This document shows, piece by piece, positions 41,293 through 52,525 of a DNA stretch of 64,000 nt (positions are counted from its first letter, which is position 1; each line of letters starts with the position of its first letter). Source of the DNA: Eriocheir sinensis (Eukaryota; Arthropoda; Malacostraca; Decapoda; Varunidae); NCBI RefSeq assembly GCF_024679095.1, contig NC_066531.1:5654261-5718260 (forward strand). Reading direction: 5' to 3'. The translations under genes were made by a program, and so were the position numbers. The notes beneath the pieces are model-generated. The model was not told where the DNA came from. It saw only the letters and a list, made by a program, of their open reading frames with translations, and searched no databases.

Positions 41293-41699
41293 ATAACTTA
41301 GAACAAATGCTGGAAAGCTTCAAGGAAGCCAAACTGACTATTAAGATGGAGAAGTGTAACTTTTTTAAAGGACAAAATAGATTACCAGGGCCATGTCATC
41401 AGCTCAGAGGGAATAAGACCTCAATCTAGCAAGCTGGAGGCCATACAAAACATCCCGGGCCCCCAAACTGTTCATGATTTACAGTCTTGGATTGACTAAT
41501 TATTATCGCAAATTTATTGCAAATTATTCATAAATAGTTGCTCCTCTTCTAAAGATTTACAAAGGGAAGAAAGGTAACTCAAGAAAAAGAAGAAAAAAAA
41601 CTCCACTCGTATGGACAGATGAAACAAAAATTGCGTTCTCATCCCTTAAGGATGGAATCCTTGATACAGTCACTCTAAAAAAAAAAAAAAATTCCTGAC

Positions 41700-42124
41700 T
41701 TTAACAAACGTTTCATGTTCAGTACTGACGCGTCCTACTACAATACTGGTGGAGTATTGCAACAACAGGATAATGATGCTAAACTAAGACCTGTATTTTT
41801 TTTTGTGAGAAATTGAATACGGCAGAACAGCGGTACAGCACAGTTGAACGAGAGGCTTTAGCTGTAATTTATGGGTTGCACGTAAACCGCCCATTAATAC
41901 TGGGTTACCCTATTGAGATCCACACGGATCATAGACCTTTAGTCTGGTTGTTACGGGCAGCTAGTCCCAACGGCAGGATAGCTAGATGGCAGACTCTCAT
42001 GAGTGAGTATGGTTTCACAATCAATCATTTGCCTGGCAAGGAAAATATAGTAGCAGATTTTTTTTTATCAAGGATGAAGGCTCAACAGGACACTGAGATT
42101 GAATTAGAAGGACACGCGCGATAA
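41700..42124 (+). pseudogene. pol: RNase H of gypsy element 2
   Basis: FSTDASYYNTGGVLQQ (near 41720) gives the first catalytic Asp. After a T-run frame slip near 41800, NTAEQRYSTVEREALAVIYG gives the Glu, IHTDHRPLVWLL the second Asp, and HLPGKENIVADFFLSR the C-terminal block. A run of eight or more T/A bases on each side (41683-41692, 41800-41808, 42060-42066) marks likely slippage sites. A stop follows at 42122. Confidence 0.87.
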
Positions 42125-42402
42125 TGTTTGTGGATGGGGAACAACAAACACCGTGGAACACGTGGATAATGAGGGGCAAGGTATTGCATTAGTGTAGAAA
42201 AAGAAACAGACGCCGAAAGATGATAAAATAAAATATATGATATGTATGGACCTGTATTGTGAGTGTATTGGCCACACACTTGACTGGAGTATTCAGGAGA
42301 TTAGTGAGCTGCATGATGAGCAGCCAGCATGTAAGTATGCTAAAAGAAGGAAGCCCCATGAATAAAAATTGAGCAAAGACTCAGAGAAAAAAGGCATAAT
42401 GT

Positions 42403-42664
42403 GAAGATGCCGCCCGTTAGAGGAACAGGCGGAAAATCTGTTATATTGTGTTGAAGACACCCCTGTTAGAGGAACAGGTGGAAAATGTGTTATGCTGTGT
42501 TGAAGACGCCCCTGTTAGAGGTACAGGTGGAAAATGTGTTATATTGTGTTGAAGACGCCCCTGTTAGAGGTACAGGTGGAAAATGTGTTATATTGTGTTG
42601 AAGATGGGCATAATGTGAGATGCCGCCCCTGTCAGAGTTGCATGTGGAAAATAATGTGTTTTAG
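42403..42664. repeat. 49-bp tandem array between RNase H and integrase
   Basis: About five units with a period of 49-50 bp (starts at 42403, 42453, 42502, 42551 and 42600). Each has cgcccctgttagaggtacag and tggaaaatgtgttatattgtg. The last unit is degenerate. It sits in pol at the start of the integrase and is not a multiple of three. Confidence 0.92.
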
Positions 42665-43092
42665 TGAATCCGTACGGAGAACCCACTAAGGTGGTGATTC
42701 TACCCCCCAAGTATTTCCAAGGCGATAACTCTGGCTCATTCGTCGCCACTGCAGGGCACGGAGGAACCAAAGTTACGTTATGTCGGTGTAGAAAGTTCGC
42801 TTTCTGGCCAGGAATGAAACGGGATGTAGAAAATTATGTAAGGAAGTGCGTCATGGTAGTCGTTTTAAAAGTGAGTTGGGAACTTGCACCCTGCTCCTTG
42901 GCGGCATTATCCAGACGTCACCGCTCCTTTTGGAAGAATATACATGGACCTTGTGGGTCCCATGGGTGTATCGGACAATGGGGTTCGATACGTAATGCTC
43001 ATAGTTGATGTTTTTAAAAGGTATTTGATTACAGTACCCTTACGGAGTAAGGAAGCCCGCGAAATGACAAGGGCGTTGTACAGTCGGCTATA

Positions 43093-43537
43093 GAGAGTAG
43101 TGTCACACTGTCCAGTAAGTTTCGTTCAGAAAGCGACATCTGGCAACGCCTCCGCGCGACATGAAAATTATTACATCCTATCGAAATCGTACTTTTGTGG
43201 TGATCGGTGGTCACAGGTGCATTCTACATCATTTTAAGATAGATATTTATCAAAAGTGCCCGTCGCTAACGCTTAATAAATATGCCTTCTCTAGGCTCTG
43301 TCGCTACATTTTGACACGAGCTTTTAGTTTCGGTCAAATTTAGTCAAGAGCAATTCTAAGTTGTTTATCAAACTATGATACATTAAAAAATATACTGCAC
43401 TTATTAAGGGAGATAAAAAAATAAATCCCTGACAGCCGAGATCTTGTTCTTTATTAAAAAATATATATACGTAAGAATAGGCTATAAACGTTCACATGAT
43501 GGCGTCGTCGACCGCGGGCTCTTCCGCGCTCGCACTC

Positions 43538-43592
<55 letters not shown>

Positions 43593-44090
43593 ATTTATAC
43601 TTAGATATAACGTAATCTTCACGGAAAAATGATTTTAGATTTTTGATGATCTGAATTGTCTTTGAGGCTTTATAGTGACGGGAATTAAGGCTGCGAGTTA
43701 AACAGACCCTCAAGCCTATTTGCTGTTTGATGGTAAGGAGCATTAGTCACTGGCTGCCTCTGTGAAGGACAGCATTGCACACGGTGTTTTCAAAGTTTAA
43801 TAAGAAAAAGTGTTTCAGACTGTTCGTGATGTGTTACCTCATCATCATCATCATCATGTAGAAGACATTCATAATCGCATTTCTAAATTGAATTCATGTA
43901 ATCTGGTATATTTCTAAGTACATTATATTACAATATAATATAATATTATACAATATTATAATTTCACGGTCACACACACACTGTACACAGTGATGCGCGT
44001 CACTAACATCGCCAGTGAATGCGCCACCGTGGTATAGTTGCCAGATACCGCCACCAGGCTAAACATTCTGAAAACCGTGACACTACTCTC
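43093..44090. mobile_element. 998-bp MITE in the gypsy 2 integrase
   Basis: The ends are perfect 14-bp inverted repeats GAGAGTAGTGTCAC, with a further shared atctggcaac about 50 bp inside. TA flanks both sides (43091-43092 and 44091-44092). Removing it with one TA leaves the integrase frame in register (ALYSRL, a stop codon that needs one substitution, then RRLYMDVVCVHG). The interior is non-coding, with a (CA)n tract at 43541-43588 and a (CAT)n stretch near 43840. Probably a Tc1/mariner-type non-autonomous element. Confidence 0.8.
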
Positions 44091-44488
44091 TAGCGTCGAC
44101 TGTACATGGATGTTGTTTGTGTACACGGTGTTCCTCAGACAGTTGTTACAGATCAAGGTTCAGAGTTCGTTAATTCCGTGATGCAGGAGATAAATTAGAA
44201 GCTACCTGTGCGACACGCGAAAATAACGGCTTACCATACAAGTGGAAATGAAATAATAAAGCGCGCAAATTATACCGTTGTTAACATTTTGAGGACAATG
44301 GTTCTAGGAAGTGTGTCCGTTAGGGATATAATGTTACTTAGTTGCAGTCACCCTGGCCTATAATGCTGCGTATCATCGCACCACAAAGGAGTCCCCTTTT
44401 TATCGAGAGAGACAGAGATAGGATTTTTAGAGATCCTCGTATGCCCTTCACTATGTTAGAACAATAATATAAACCTCAGCAACCCTGG

Positions 44489-44692
44489 TATGATATTGAC
44501 TCCTATAAAGAGGAAATGGCTGCAATTGCAATGAGAGTTTATGATATTTACTCCTATAAAGAGGAAATGGCTGCAATTGCAAGGAAAGTTTATGATATTT
44601 ACTCCTATAAAGAGGAAATGGCTGTAATTGCAAGGAAATTTTACGATATTGACTCCTATGAAAAGGAAATGGCTGCAATTGCAAAGAAAGTT
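44489..44692. repeat. 51-bp tandem repeat, four in-frame copies
   Basis: Four 51-bp units, each encoding 17 residues such as YDIYSYKEEMAAIARKV, in the region between the integrase core and its C-terminal domain. As the period is divisible by three and the frame is open across all four, the amplification may have been tolerated as a longer helix while the element was alive. The reverse strand also reads as a repeat but has no gene-like features. Confidence 0.9.
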
Positions 44693-45419
44693 TATGATAG
44701 ATGCCAGGTTTACATTGAAGAAGGTAGAGAAGAAATGGAAAAGCAAAGCTACAAAAATCAAAACTATCAGCGTTGGTGACAGTGTTCCTCAAACATACAC
44801 CAAAAATAAAATAAAATAAAAAGTTGCAACCTATTTTTGATGGACCCTACAAGGTAATAGAGAAGATTAGTGATATAGTGGTAAAAATTAGGAACCTCAG
44901 GACTAGTAAGGTTTCAACGGTCCCCACAGATAAGAGTGAAAGTCCTTCATGAAGACTGCATCGATGTGCAGCAATGTCCAACGGTTAGGCGAGCATACCC
45001 TTAAATCCAGAGACAGACACTGATCTATTCTTTGCATTGCTCAACCCTGAAATCGCTGAGAAAAATTATACCGAAAATGATAACTCGTAGCGGAGAGGTG
45101 ACTGCTACTCATAACACATTAAATAATGTTCGTTCTACAACAGCAATAAACAGCTGATGAACAGGCCCTACCTTCTCAGGTTACTCCCAAACTTTCAGAG
45201 CCACCTCAGCATAGATAAAGCCTTCGCTCTTCGACGGTACAAGAGTTGCCTAATGTAATGTCAAAACCAATACGATATAAAACTATTCCAGGAATAGTGT
45301 ATAAGGATGAAAATGCAATGATTATGCGGAAATATGAGGAAATAGACCACAGATTGATTTGACTCTTTCGGTGTACGACTCAATAACACAACAGGAGTCC
45401 CCAACACGTGCTGGCCAAA

Positions 45420-46915
45420 GTTTCACACCAACATACTATCTATATTATAGTCCTCACAGACAGAGACTATAGTACTGTTTAGCCTCACAGAAGATGTTTT
45501 AGCTGCATTATATAAAGCACGGAATTTAACTGCTTCGTTACTTGAAATGTTATTCAAATGTCACCTGAGTATCCAGCTGTAAAAGCAATAAAATACACAC
45601 TCTTTAATTTTGAAAATGACTTCAGTTCATTGTTGCATCATCTAAGAAAAGTTTTAGGCTATGTGATGACTACTAATCTAAACAAGCTGCATGCTTCTAT
45701 GAATTATAGAAAAAAAAAACGAGAAATAATTCCTTTTTTAAGGATCCTTGTCTAATATCTTATTTGGTACCGCGACCCAGGCTCAAGTTGACACAATTCA
45801 AAATTTATATAGTTAAATGTTTATTATGGAAAACTCAACATCGTTAAGTAATATGCATGCCATGCAATCTGCCTTTAATAGGCTATATTCAGTTGTAGAT
45901 GTACTGAACCAAGTTGTGCGCCAGTTTTCTATAGACTTTGGCATTAGGAAGAGAAAAAAGCTCCTACAAGCATTGTTGTATTTTGACTTAGCATTGAGAA
46001 ACACAAGACCAGGTATACAAGATTTAAAGTTGAGTCTGCAGGCTCCCCTGCAAACATACATAACTCCAACCATTATGTGAGACAAACAGTTGTTCAGTAC
46101 ATTAAAGGAGCCTAGGTTCGGCCTCCAGGTCTTTTGTGCCTTGCAGTTCTTGATTTTTTAGCTTTATATAGGGATGTAATAACTGTCCTCCAGGACAACG
46201 GCTTTGCATGATTCTCGTAATTTCTGTCTCACCAAACCTTTACGAGGAGATCCGCCTGACACCTTTGATGTCTTTCGAATCGACTCCCTTCCATTTTCTG
46301 TGCAGAATAGCACTTACTTTATTATGTATAGTGTTGATTCACGATATTTTGCCTTCAGTGAGAATAGGAAAATATATTTTCTGCTTTCTAGTACAGAACA
46401 CAATAACAAGAATAACCATATGTTAGTTTGTCCTCCCACAGGCCCCGTCTATGAGGCTAGTCACGCAGCCTCTTGTGAATCAGCTGCTTTCTTGAATCAT
46501 GAGTCAGTGATCAACCTCTGCCACACAATAGTCTTGAAAACATTTTCCCCTATGTTTATAAAAGGTCCTGGCAACTGGACCTATTCACTTGCCTCCCCCA
46601 TCACTCTGACACTCACATGCCCTACCCATCCTGTAAACAAACATACTGTCAGCTTGGCGGGTAATGGGATATTGACTCTTCGGCAAGGTTCTCTTCGCAG
46701 TGCTGAGTCTATCCCCCTACAGGAGCTAACAGCTGGCTAGCAGCCCCTAAATTCTGTGGTCGAGCCGGATCAGCCCTTTCAACCAGCAATCCATTGGTGG
46801 ATTGTCTTCGCCATTGTCGTGATCCGGGTTCTTCTGCTGGTGACGTCAGCCGTGGGGTATTCCTATGTCCTGCGCTACGCACGACGCCGCCTACTTCCAG
46901 AATAGAGCCAATTGC
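45420..46915 (+). pseudogene. env: Env-like frame of gypsy element 2 (broken)
   Basis: Third gene of the element, in three frames with several stops. Features in order: a basic RKKKR cluster near 45708 like a furin site; LFGTAT shortly after (near 45757), as in F-type envelope proteins of errantiviruses; a helix-rich stretch (45817-46080); a Cys-rich ectodomain (46204-46740) with CPPTGPVYEASHAASCESA and GNGILTL; and a hydrophobic span with a basic end (WWIVFAIVVIRVLLLVTSAV, then RYARRR, near 46790-46890) fitting a membrane anchor. The role would be envelope/entry, known for errantiviruses. Here it cannot be made because of the lesions. The env assignment rests on layout and motifs only. Confidence 0.68.
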
Positions 46916-46992
46916 AGACATTGAAAGGCGTATCTTCTCTCTCAACCAACACCTGTGAGATCTCAGGGGCGAGATCTTCCGGAAGGGGAAGT

Positions 46993-48146
46993 ATGTCGGG
47001 ATCCAGAAAATGAACAAACAACGAGGGTAAAGGAAAACAGATACCCAGAAAGGAATGACAGATATACAACTGTGTAAACATCTGACAGGACAAACACTAA
47101 CAAGAAGGGTGACATATATAACAGTGTAAACATATAGGACAAACGATAACAAAAAGGGGAAACAACGAGGGTCAAGGAAAACAGATACCCAGACTCACAT
47201 ACAGAAAACAGATACCCAGTAGGCGTGGTCAGAAAGTGTGAACAACCATTGAAAAAGACTCTGAACCTGTGACGTCATTCGTGGCGACATGTTATAAACC
47301 AATAGCTTAAAAGAAAAATCACTGTGGGAGTGTCTTAAGAGTGAATCACGAATAAGCAGGAGAAGTAAAACAATACAACATAATGAGCGAGCCAATGGGT
47401 GTGACAGGAAGTATTGGCCACTGGTTATGTAGAAAATTAAGGCGTGTCAAGGATGTAAGTCCGCCTAAAGGAAAGAAAAATGTGACCTAGAAATCAGTGG
47501 TATGGGCAGACCGAGCTTGGTTCTCGCCTCAAGCAGACCTGCTACTCACTCAGCTGAGAATGGCTGTTGTGATCTTAATCGTGAGTAGAAATTCGAGACT
47601 AAGGGAAACCGACTATATTGTCCTGGAGATTATAATTTAGGAGATGTGAAGTAGGATTGTGAGTGGGACAGGATTGTGATTATTTTATTGCGATGTAAAG
47701 CAAAGGTAAAACCACTGGGTGTGGTATAATTTGGTGTTTCCGTGACGTAGTAGATTATACTATAGGAATGTGTTATTAGAATTTTGTGAAGAGAGTACAT
47801 AATGATTGTGATGTAAACAGAGAGATACAAACCACTGCTTGTGGAACGACGAGTGTTATTATTATTGGCAACAATTGAGCACATTGTGGTATTATGTTTA
47901 AGACATGTCGTTTGTCATATGTTGCATTCATTGCTGAATATGCCAGTGTTATGATCGTCTGAGCATAGAATATTGCGTAAGGCAATTACTTTCATTTAAT
48001 TTCAAATAAATTTATATTTTTTCCCTTGTTTATCCCCGAACACCAGTCTCAAGTAACAACTTAAGCCGGATAACGCTACCAGGGATACGAGACGGTAATT
48101 TATGGAGTAATTAATGAGTGATAAAATAATTGTTTTAATACAAGTT
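46993..48146 (+). repeat. 3' LTR of gypsy element 2 (truncated end)
   Basis: Preceded by a purine-rich tract (ggaaggggaag, 46980s). It starts tgtcgggatccagaaaatg. From 47160 on it matches the 5' LTR closely. Extra gacaaac-a-taacaa-aggg repeats fill its first ~170 bp. Matching stops at tacaagtt (48146), some 50 bp before the expected LTR end, and segmental-duplication sequence starts at 48147. Confidence 0.8.
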
Positions 48147-49008
48147 CTTTAATTATAGATACAGGGATCTCATTTGCATTTGATTTTTGTTTGTTTTTCA
48201 AGGACTTTATAGTTGATGTAACATCACTTGGAATAATATGAAGGACAGACATTGATGTAGGGTAGTCACCTCGTAAAAAAGTAATTGGGTTAGTAGAGGC
48301 CGGTGGTATGTTGTTATCAAGGTTAACAGCAATATTTGTGTAATATTTATTGAATGCATCAGTTTATCTGAAAGATGTCGGGGTATTTTGTTATTTACGG
48401 ATATATAGCTTAGATATATATTTTTTGTAGTTGTTTTTAAGTTGATTAACAGCATTCCATGTTTTTCTAGTATCATTTTTGAAATTTGTAAATATATTCA
48501 TGTAATAAGACGAGAGCGAACCAAATGGAAGCAGGTCAAGCGAACCATATGGGCGCTAATCACTAGTCACACACACGGCCGCTCTTCTCGCCCGGCGGTG
48601 GCACGGGGAGACAGAGCGCCGGTGCGGGAAGGGGGTCAGAAAACCGCCGCTCCCAGGGACGAGGAACTTAAGCAAGGCACAAGGAAACAAGGCCAAGCAA
48701 ATGTGGTCACACAGTCCACTGTGGCAGCAGAGCGGGGGAGCGTCTTCACGGAGCGAGGCGGCCTGAAAGAATGGAGCGTGCGGCACCTCTCTCTGCCTGT
48801 GTCCAGGTGGCGCTGCCAGCACCCTGCTCGATTGCTTCTCTCGACTCTTTCACCCGTTATTATTTGTTTTTCTAGTGCAGCCTAGACTCGTTAAAGCCTA
48901 GAAGTTGGGATATTTGCCGTTTTTCTCTAGGCTCTATCGCGAGAGCGAGTATCCCTCTCACATTATAGCTATCGTGCACTAGTCATTCCGGGTTCCCAAA
49001 AACATGGA

Positions 49009-49058
<50 letters not shown>

Positions 49059-49249
49059 CGGTAGAGCGCTGCGCTGCAATGCTTCACTGCCAAACAGGCG
49101 GCGGTTCGGGGCCCCGCTCAGGCCGGATCCTTTCTGTTGACTAGGAGTGATTACTGTCCCCCCTTGAGGAAAGGGGATGGGGTGTGTGGTGTGTGAGGTC
49201 CTGGCAGTACCCAGAGATCGACAATAATGAGCACTTGCTCACGTCGTGA
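48147..49249 (+). repeat. Segmental duplication, copy B, left part
   Basis: Matches 20458-21542: end of LINE D, one satellite unit, DIRS-associated repeat, a (CA)n tract (49013-49056) and the first part of the tRNA-like SINE (from about 49057). It stops inside the SINE at ctcacgtcgtga where LINE A has inserted. A few substitutions and the longer (CA)n are the main differences from copy A. Confidence 0.92.
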
Positions 49250-49447
49250 TTGATTGATTGATTTGGGATTTCCTTCGTGGCGCCGCAACATCTTGGGTCA
49301 TATGGCGCCGGAGTGCGTAATAAAATGGAAAGCAAATTAGTAAAATAATCTTAGTTTAGAAAAATCTATCCATGGACCAAAGTATGTTGAGGGGTATTAA
49401 AAAGTGTTCTAAAATGGTCCATTAGAATAACTTCAGCGTTTAAAAGA

Positions 49448-49813
49448 CTACAGGAGATGGAGAACGCCCACCTCCCGCAAATACCCCATGACGTCATATC
49501 CCGGGGTGAGCACCTTTTCCCCCAGCATTAGGGAGAGGGAAAAATTTCCATCAACATGACACCGGGAGAGGTACTGCTCACGCAGGTCCTGCAGACTGGG
49601 GCACTCGACCAGCAAGTGCCGGACAGTCATGGGGACCAAGCAGTCGCAGTAAGGCTGCACACCCCGAGACATGAGGAAGCCTTGTGTGTAGCGTGTGTGA
49701 CCCGTCCTCAGGCGGGCCAGAACGGTTTCCGTTTTGCGACACTTTATGTGGGAGTAAGACCACGGACGTCTTGCCCTGGTCGTGACTTCCACCATAATGC
49801 TTGAGGCAGTCAT
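49448..49813 (-). pseudogene. LINE A copy 2: ORF2 C-terminal Cys/His domain
   Basis: Open for about 120 codons. SHIKCRKTETVLARLRTGHT is followed by PYCDCLVPMTVRHLLVECP, giving a C-x-C-x8-H-x4-C pattern like the zinc-binding end of many RNase H-bearing LINEs. It ends at 49448, leaving a 3' UTR of about 200 bp that includes a gattgattgatt tail. One frame change separates it from RNase H. Confidence 0.8.
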
Positions 49814-49859
49814 ATCCTACCATCTGGCCTGTCACACGCAATCAGTGGTGGCTCGGATG

Positions 49860-50276
49860 TTATGGTACAAGTCTTTGCAGGGAAGTGGGCGAAGGTGAGG
49901 TGCAGCAGGGACAGGCCGGTAGCCGCCGCCTTGGCCAGCCGATCGGCCTGCTCGTTCCCTGAACCCCTACATGGGCCGGGACCCAGCAAAAGGCCACCCG
50001 ACTACCTCGACGGTTTAATAAGTAAAGCCATTCTAAAATCGATAAAATAAGGGGATGACAGTAATCACGGGCCGCTATAGCAGCCAGTGCGCTACGAGAG
50101 TCGCTATAAACAGTAAAGGAGTTCTGGGGGAGACTAAACATAATTTTGAGAGCTAGTAAGATAGCGGAAGTTTCAGCCGTAAAGACTGACGCCACTCTAG
50201 GAAGGCTAACGCCCCGGCAGAAGGTGGGAAAGACGACACTGAAGCCTGCTCCAGTGTCCGACTTAGACCCATCCAT
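49860..50276 (-). pseudogene. LINE A copy 2: RNase H domain
   Basis: MDGSKSDTGAGFSVV (first Asp), VFTAETSAILLAL (Glu), VYSDSRSALAAI (second Asp) and FCWVPAHVGVQG (His region) are the four expected blocks in the right order and spacing. The frame is then lost at about 49925, where an Asn/Asp-type ending is expected. This domain removes element RNA after first-strand synthesis. Confidence 0.87.
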
Positions 50277-50369
50277 ATAGACGGGAACAGAGCCCTCGTG
50301 AGAAGAGAAGTGCTCTAAAAATAAGGACTGTGCTGCGTAACAGGGAGGGAGCTTTTGGTCCGTTATAGG

Positions 50370-51829
50370 TCAACACACTTCTACGCTGGGAAACTGCCAA
50401 TAGCCCACCCTCGGGATGCGGTGGGGACAAACAGTGAATGGAGGAACTGCCCAGGCTGCCATAAGTGACTGCACCCTATATCCAAAAGGTTTAGGGAAAC
50501 TCGGCCGAGTGTCATACACGCGAGAGCGAGAATCTTGGGAGGCGGTAACACAAGGCACAGAATCTGGAAGGCGGTGAGTCCGATACCAGCATCTCAGCAT
50601 TAAAGACCTCCGGCGCAGGTCCAAGGAATGCATGCCGGCATCCACTAACATACTAGCAATCGCACATGACCTAAAGGCTCCTGTTGCAAGACGGACCCCA
50701 GCATGATGCACAGAGTCCAACATACGGAGACGAGCATCCGACGCAGATGAATATATCTCGCACCCATACTCCAGTTTCGGAAGTATAAGTGAGCTGTGCA
50801 ACATGAGGAGGGTCTGGCGATCCGCACCCCAAGAGGTATGGGCTAAAACTCTAAGGAGGTTAATTGCCTTCAAACAAGTTGCCTTGATATACCGGAGGTG
50901 AGGGACCCAGGTCAGCCTTGCATCGAATATCAGCCCAAGAAATCGGGTCTCCTCCACATGAGATTCTGCGACCGTAGAAGTATAGGTCTGGGTCCGTGGA
51001 CTCCATGAATACGGCAGAAGTGCATGGCCACAGTCTTAGTTTGGGAGAACCGAAAACCTTGAGTTTCAGCCCACGTGGATATCCTGTTAAGTGCCAGCTG
51101 TAATTTTCGTTCTATCAGTGACATCCTGGATCCAGAGACTGAGATGGACAGGTCATCGACATACAAACTCCCTCGGACTCCTTCTGGTAGTACACTAATA
51201 ACGCTGTTGATGGCCACGGCGAAGAGAGTAACACTGAGAATACTCCCTTGCGGCACACCATCTTCTAAAAGAAGAGCATCAGAGTGCATGTCTCCAACCC
51301 TCACCCTCAAGAAACGATTCGATAAAAACTATTTGATAAAAATCGAGAGCCGGCCACGAAGACCAAACTCATGGAGGGAAAGTAAGATGCCATGACGCCA
51401 GGCAGTGTCATACGCTTTTTCCAAATCAAAGAACACTGTAACTTGGTGTTGGTTGGAGGCGAAGGCCTCACATATAGATGACTCCAAAGATAGAAGGGCG
51501 TCTGAGGTGGATCGCATTTTGCGAAAACCATATTGTACTTGTGATAAAATATTCCCTTTCTCTAAGTACCACATGAGCCGCCCATTCACCATCTTCTCCA
51601 TAACCTTGCAAAGGCATGAAGTGAGTGATATGGGACGGTAATTTGTTGCCTGCCGGTGGTCCTTTCCAGGCTTAGGGATTGCAATAATAACGGCAACGCT
51701 CCAGGAAGACGGATAATCACCGGTATACCAAATTCTATTAAAAAGAGACAATAAAAACATAAAGTGATTCGTCAGGAATATGACGTAAAAAGGAGTATGG
51801 GATGTCATCGGGACCTGGTGACGAGTCAT
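50370..51829 (-). pseudogene. LINE A copy 2: reverse transcriptase
   Basis: Three frames joined by small shifts near 51330 and 50950. Sense order: WSVAVIIAIPKPGKDH and NYRPISLTSCLCKVMEK (blocks 0-2); QYGFRKMRSTSDALL; TVFFDLEKAYDTAW (first palm Asp); EDGVPQGSILSVTLFAVAIN; LYVDDLSISV (catalytic DD); RFSQTKTVAMHF; LGLIFDARLTWVPHL; and a thumb with KLEYGCEIYSSASDA. All landmarks are present, so only indels prevent expression. The same family supplied copy 1, whose RT lies outside the window. Confidence 0.9.
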
Positions 51830-52391
51830 GGCACTGGTTTAGAGCTGAACGGAGTTCAAGACTAGAAAAAGGGGCATTATACGACTCGCCGTTAGTAGAA
51901 GCAAAACTGAGGCCAGCAGACTCCAAGCGCCGACGATGGCGTCCCGAAGGAGATGTAGTGTCTTTCCTAGATACATTTGTAAAATGTTGGGCAAGGACTT
52001 GAGCAACTGCAATAGGTTCGGCCACGTTCCTGCCTGCTTCTGACAGGACAGGAGGGGAAGGGACGGTATATTTCCCAGAGATTTTCCTCACTCGTTTCCA
52101 TACCTGCGCTAGGGACGTCTCCTTGTTTAGGGTGGATACGTATGCCTTCCACGAAGCACGACGGGCCTCTTTAAGGACCCGTCGGGCATGGGCACTCGCC
52201 CGTTTGAAGGCTTCTAAGTAATGTGGATCTCCACGATGTCGGCAGAGGCGTGAGAAAGCGGCTCGTTTTGCCTTCACAGAAGCGGCGCACTCAGGGGTCC
52301 ACCAAGGCATGGGACGTCTGGGAAAGTGACCAGACGTCTTTGGAACTGCTAATATGGCTGCCGAGTGTAGTAAGGTAGTAAAATATGCCAC
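51738..52391 (-). pseudogene. LINE A copy 2: helical linker between endonuclease and RT
   Basis: FPRRPMPWWTPECAASVKAK is the W-W--EC----- block that precedes RT in many LINEs. It is followed by RLCRHRGDPHYLEAFKRASA and SWKAYVSTLNKETSLAQVW. The end, LRSALNQCHDSSPGPDDIPY, is the RT lead-in. Open over about 218 codons, it overlaps the next frame, so one shift lies near 51760-51820. Between it and the endonuclease (52400-52530) another shift occurs. Confidence 0.82.
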
Positions 52392-52525
52392 CGCTTCGCC
52401 AGTGCTGCTGAAGTCATCTAAAGACCGTGCAGTGGAACTTAGCTGTTTGAAGAGTTGCCAGTCTGCTTTATCTATACGCCAGCGTGGGAGGCGAGTGCGT
52501 GGTTCGCCCTTGGCTGACGATAAAA

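Larger units (their letters stand above)
42664..45010 (+). pseudogene. pol: Integrase of gypsy element 2, split by a MITE
   Basis: The first part (42664-43090) has GHGGTKVTL, KFAFWPGMKRDVENYVRKC (zinc-binding region, second Cys lost at a frame change) and YMDLVGPMGVSDNGVRYVM with the first catalytic Asp. After the MITE (43093-44090) the protein resumes: HGVPQTVVTDQGSEFVNSV (second Asp), HAKITAYHTSGNEI with a Lys where the catalytic Glu-Arg would be expected (IIKRAN). A 17-residue tandem repeat (44489-44692) precedes the C-terminal DGPYKVIEKIS block near 44838. Stops and shifts are frequent. Confidence 0.8.
37546..48146 (+). mobile_element. Env-bearing Ty3/gypsy element 2 with both LTRs
   Basis: The 5' LTR (37546-~38750) and the 3' LTR (46993-48146) start alike (tgtcgggaYccagaa) and match over about 1 kb. 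Between them lie a decayed gag region, protease, RT, RNase H, integrase and a third, env-like frame. That is the layout of errantivirus-like gypsy elements. Inside are three separate tandem-repeat expansions, a SINE and a MITE. The element inserted just upstream of a Harbinger 1 exon. The 3' LTR is cut short where duplicate copy B begins, so no target duplication can be seen. All genes have multiple lesions. Confidence 0.88.
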
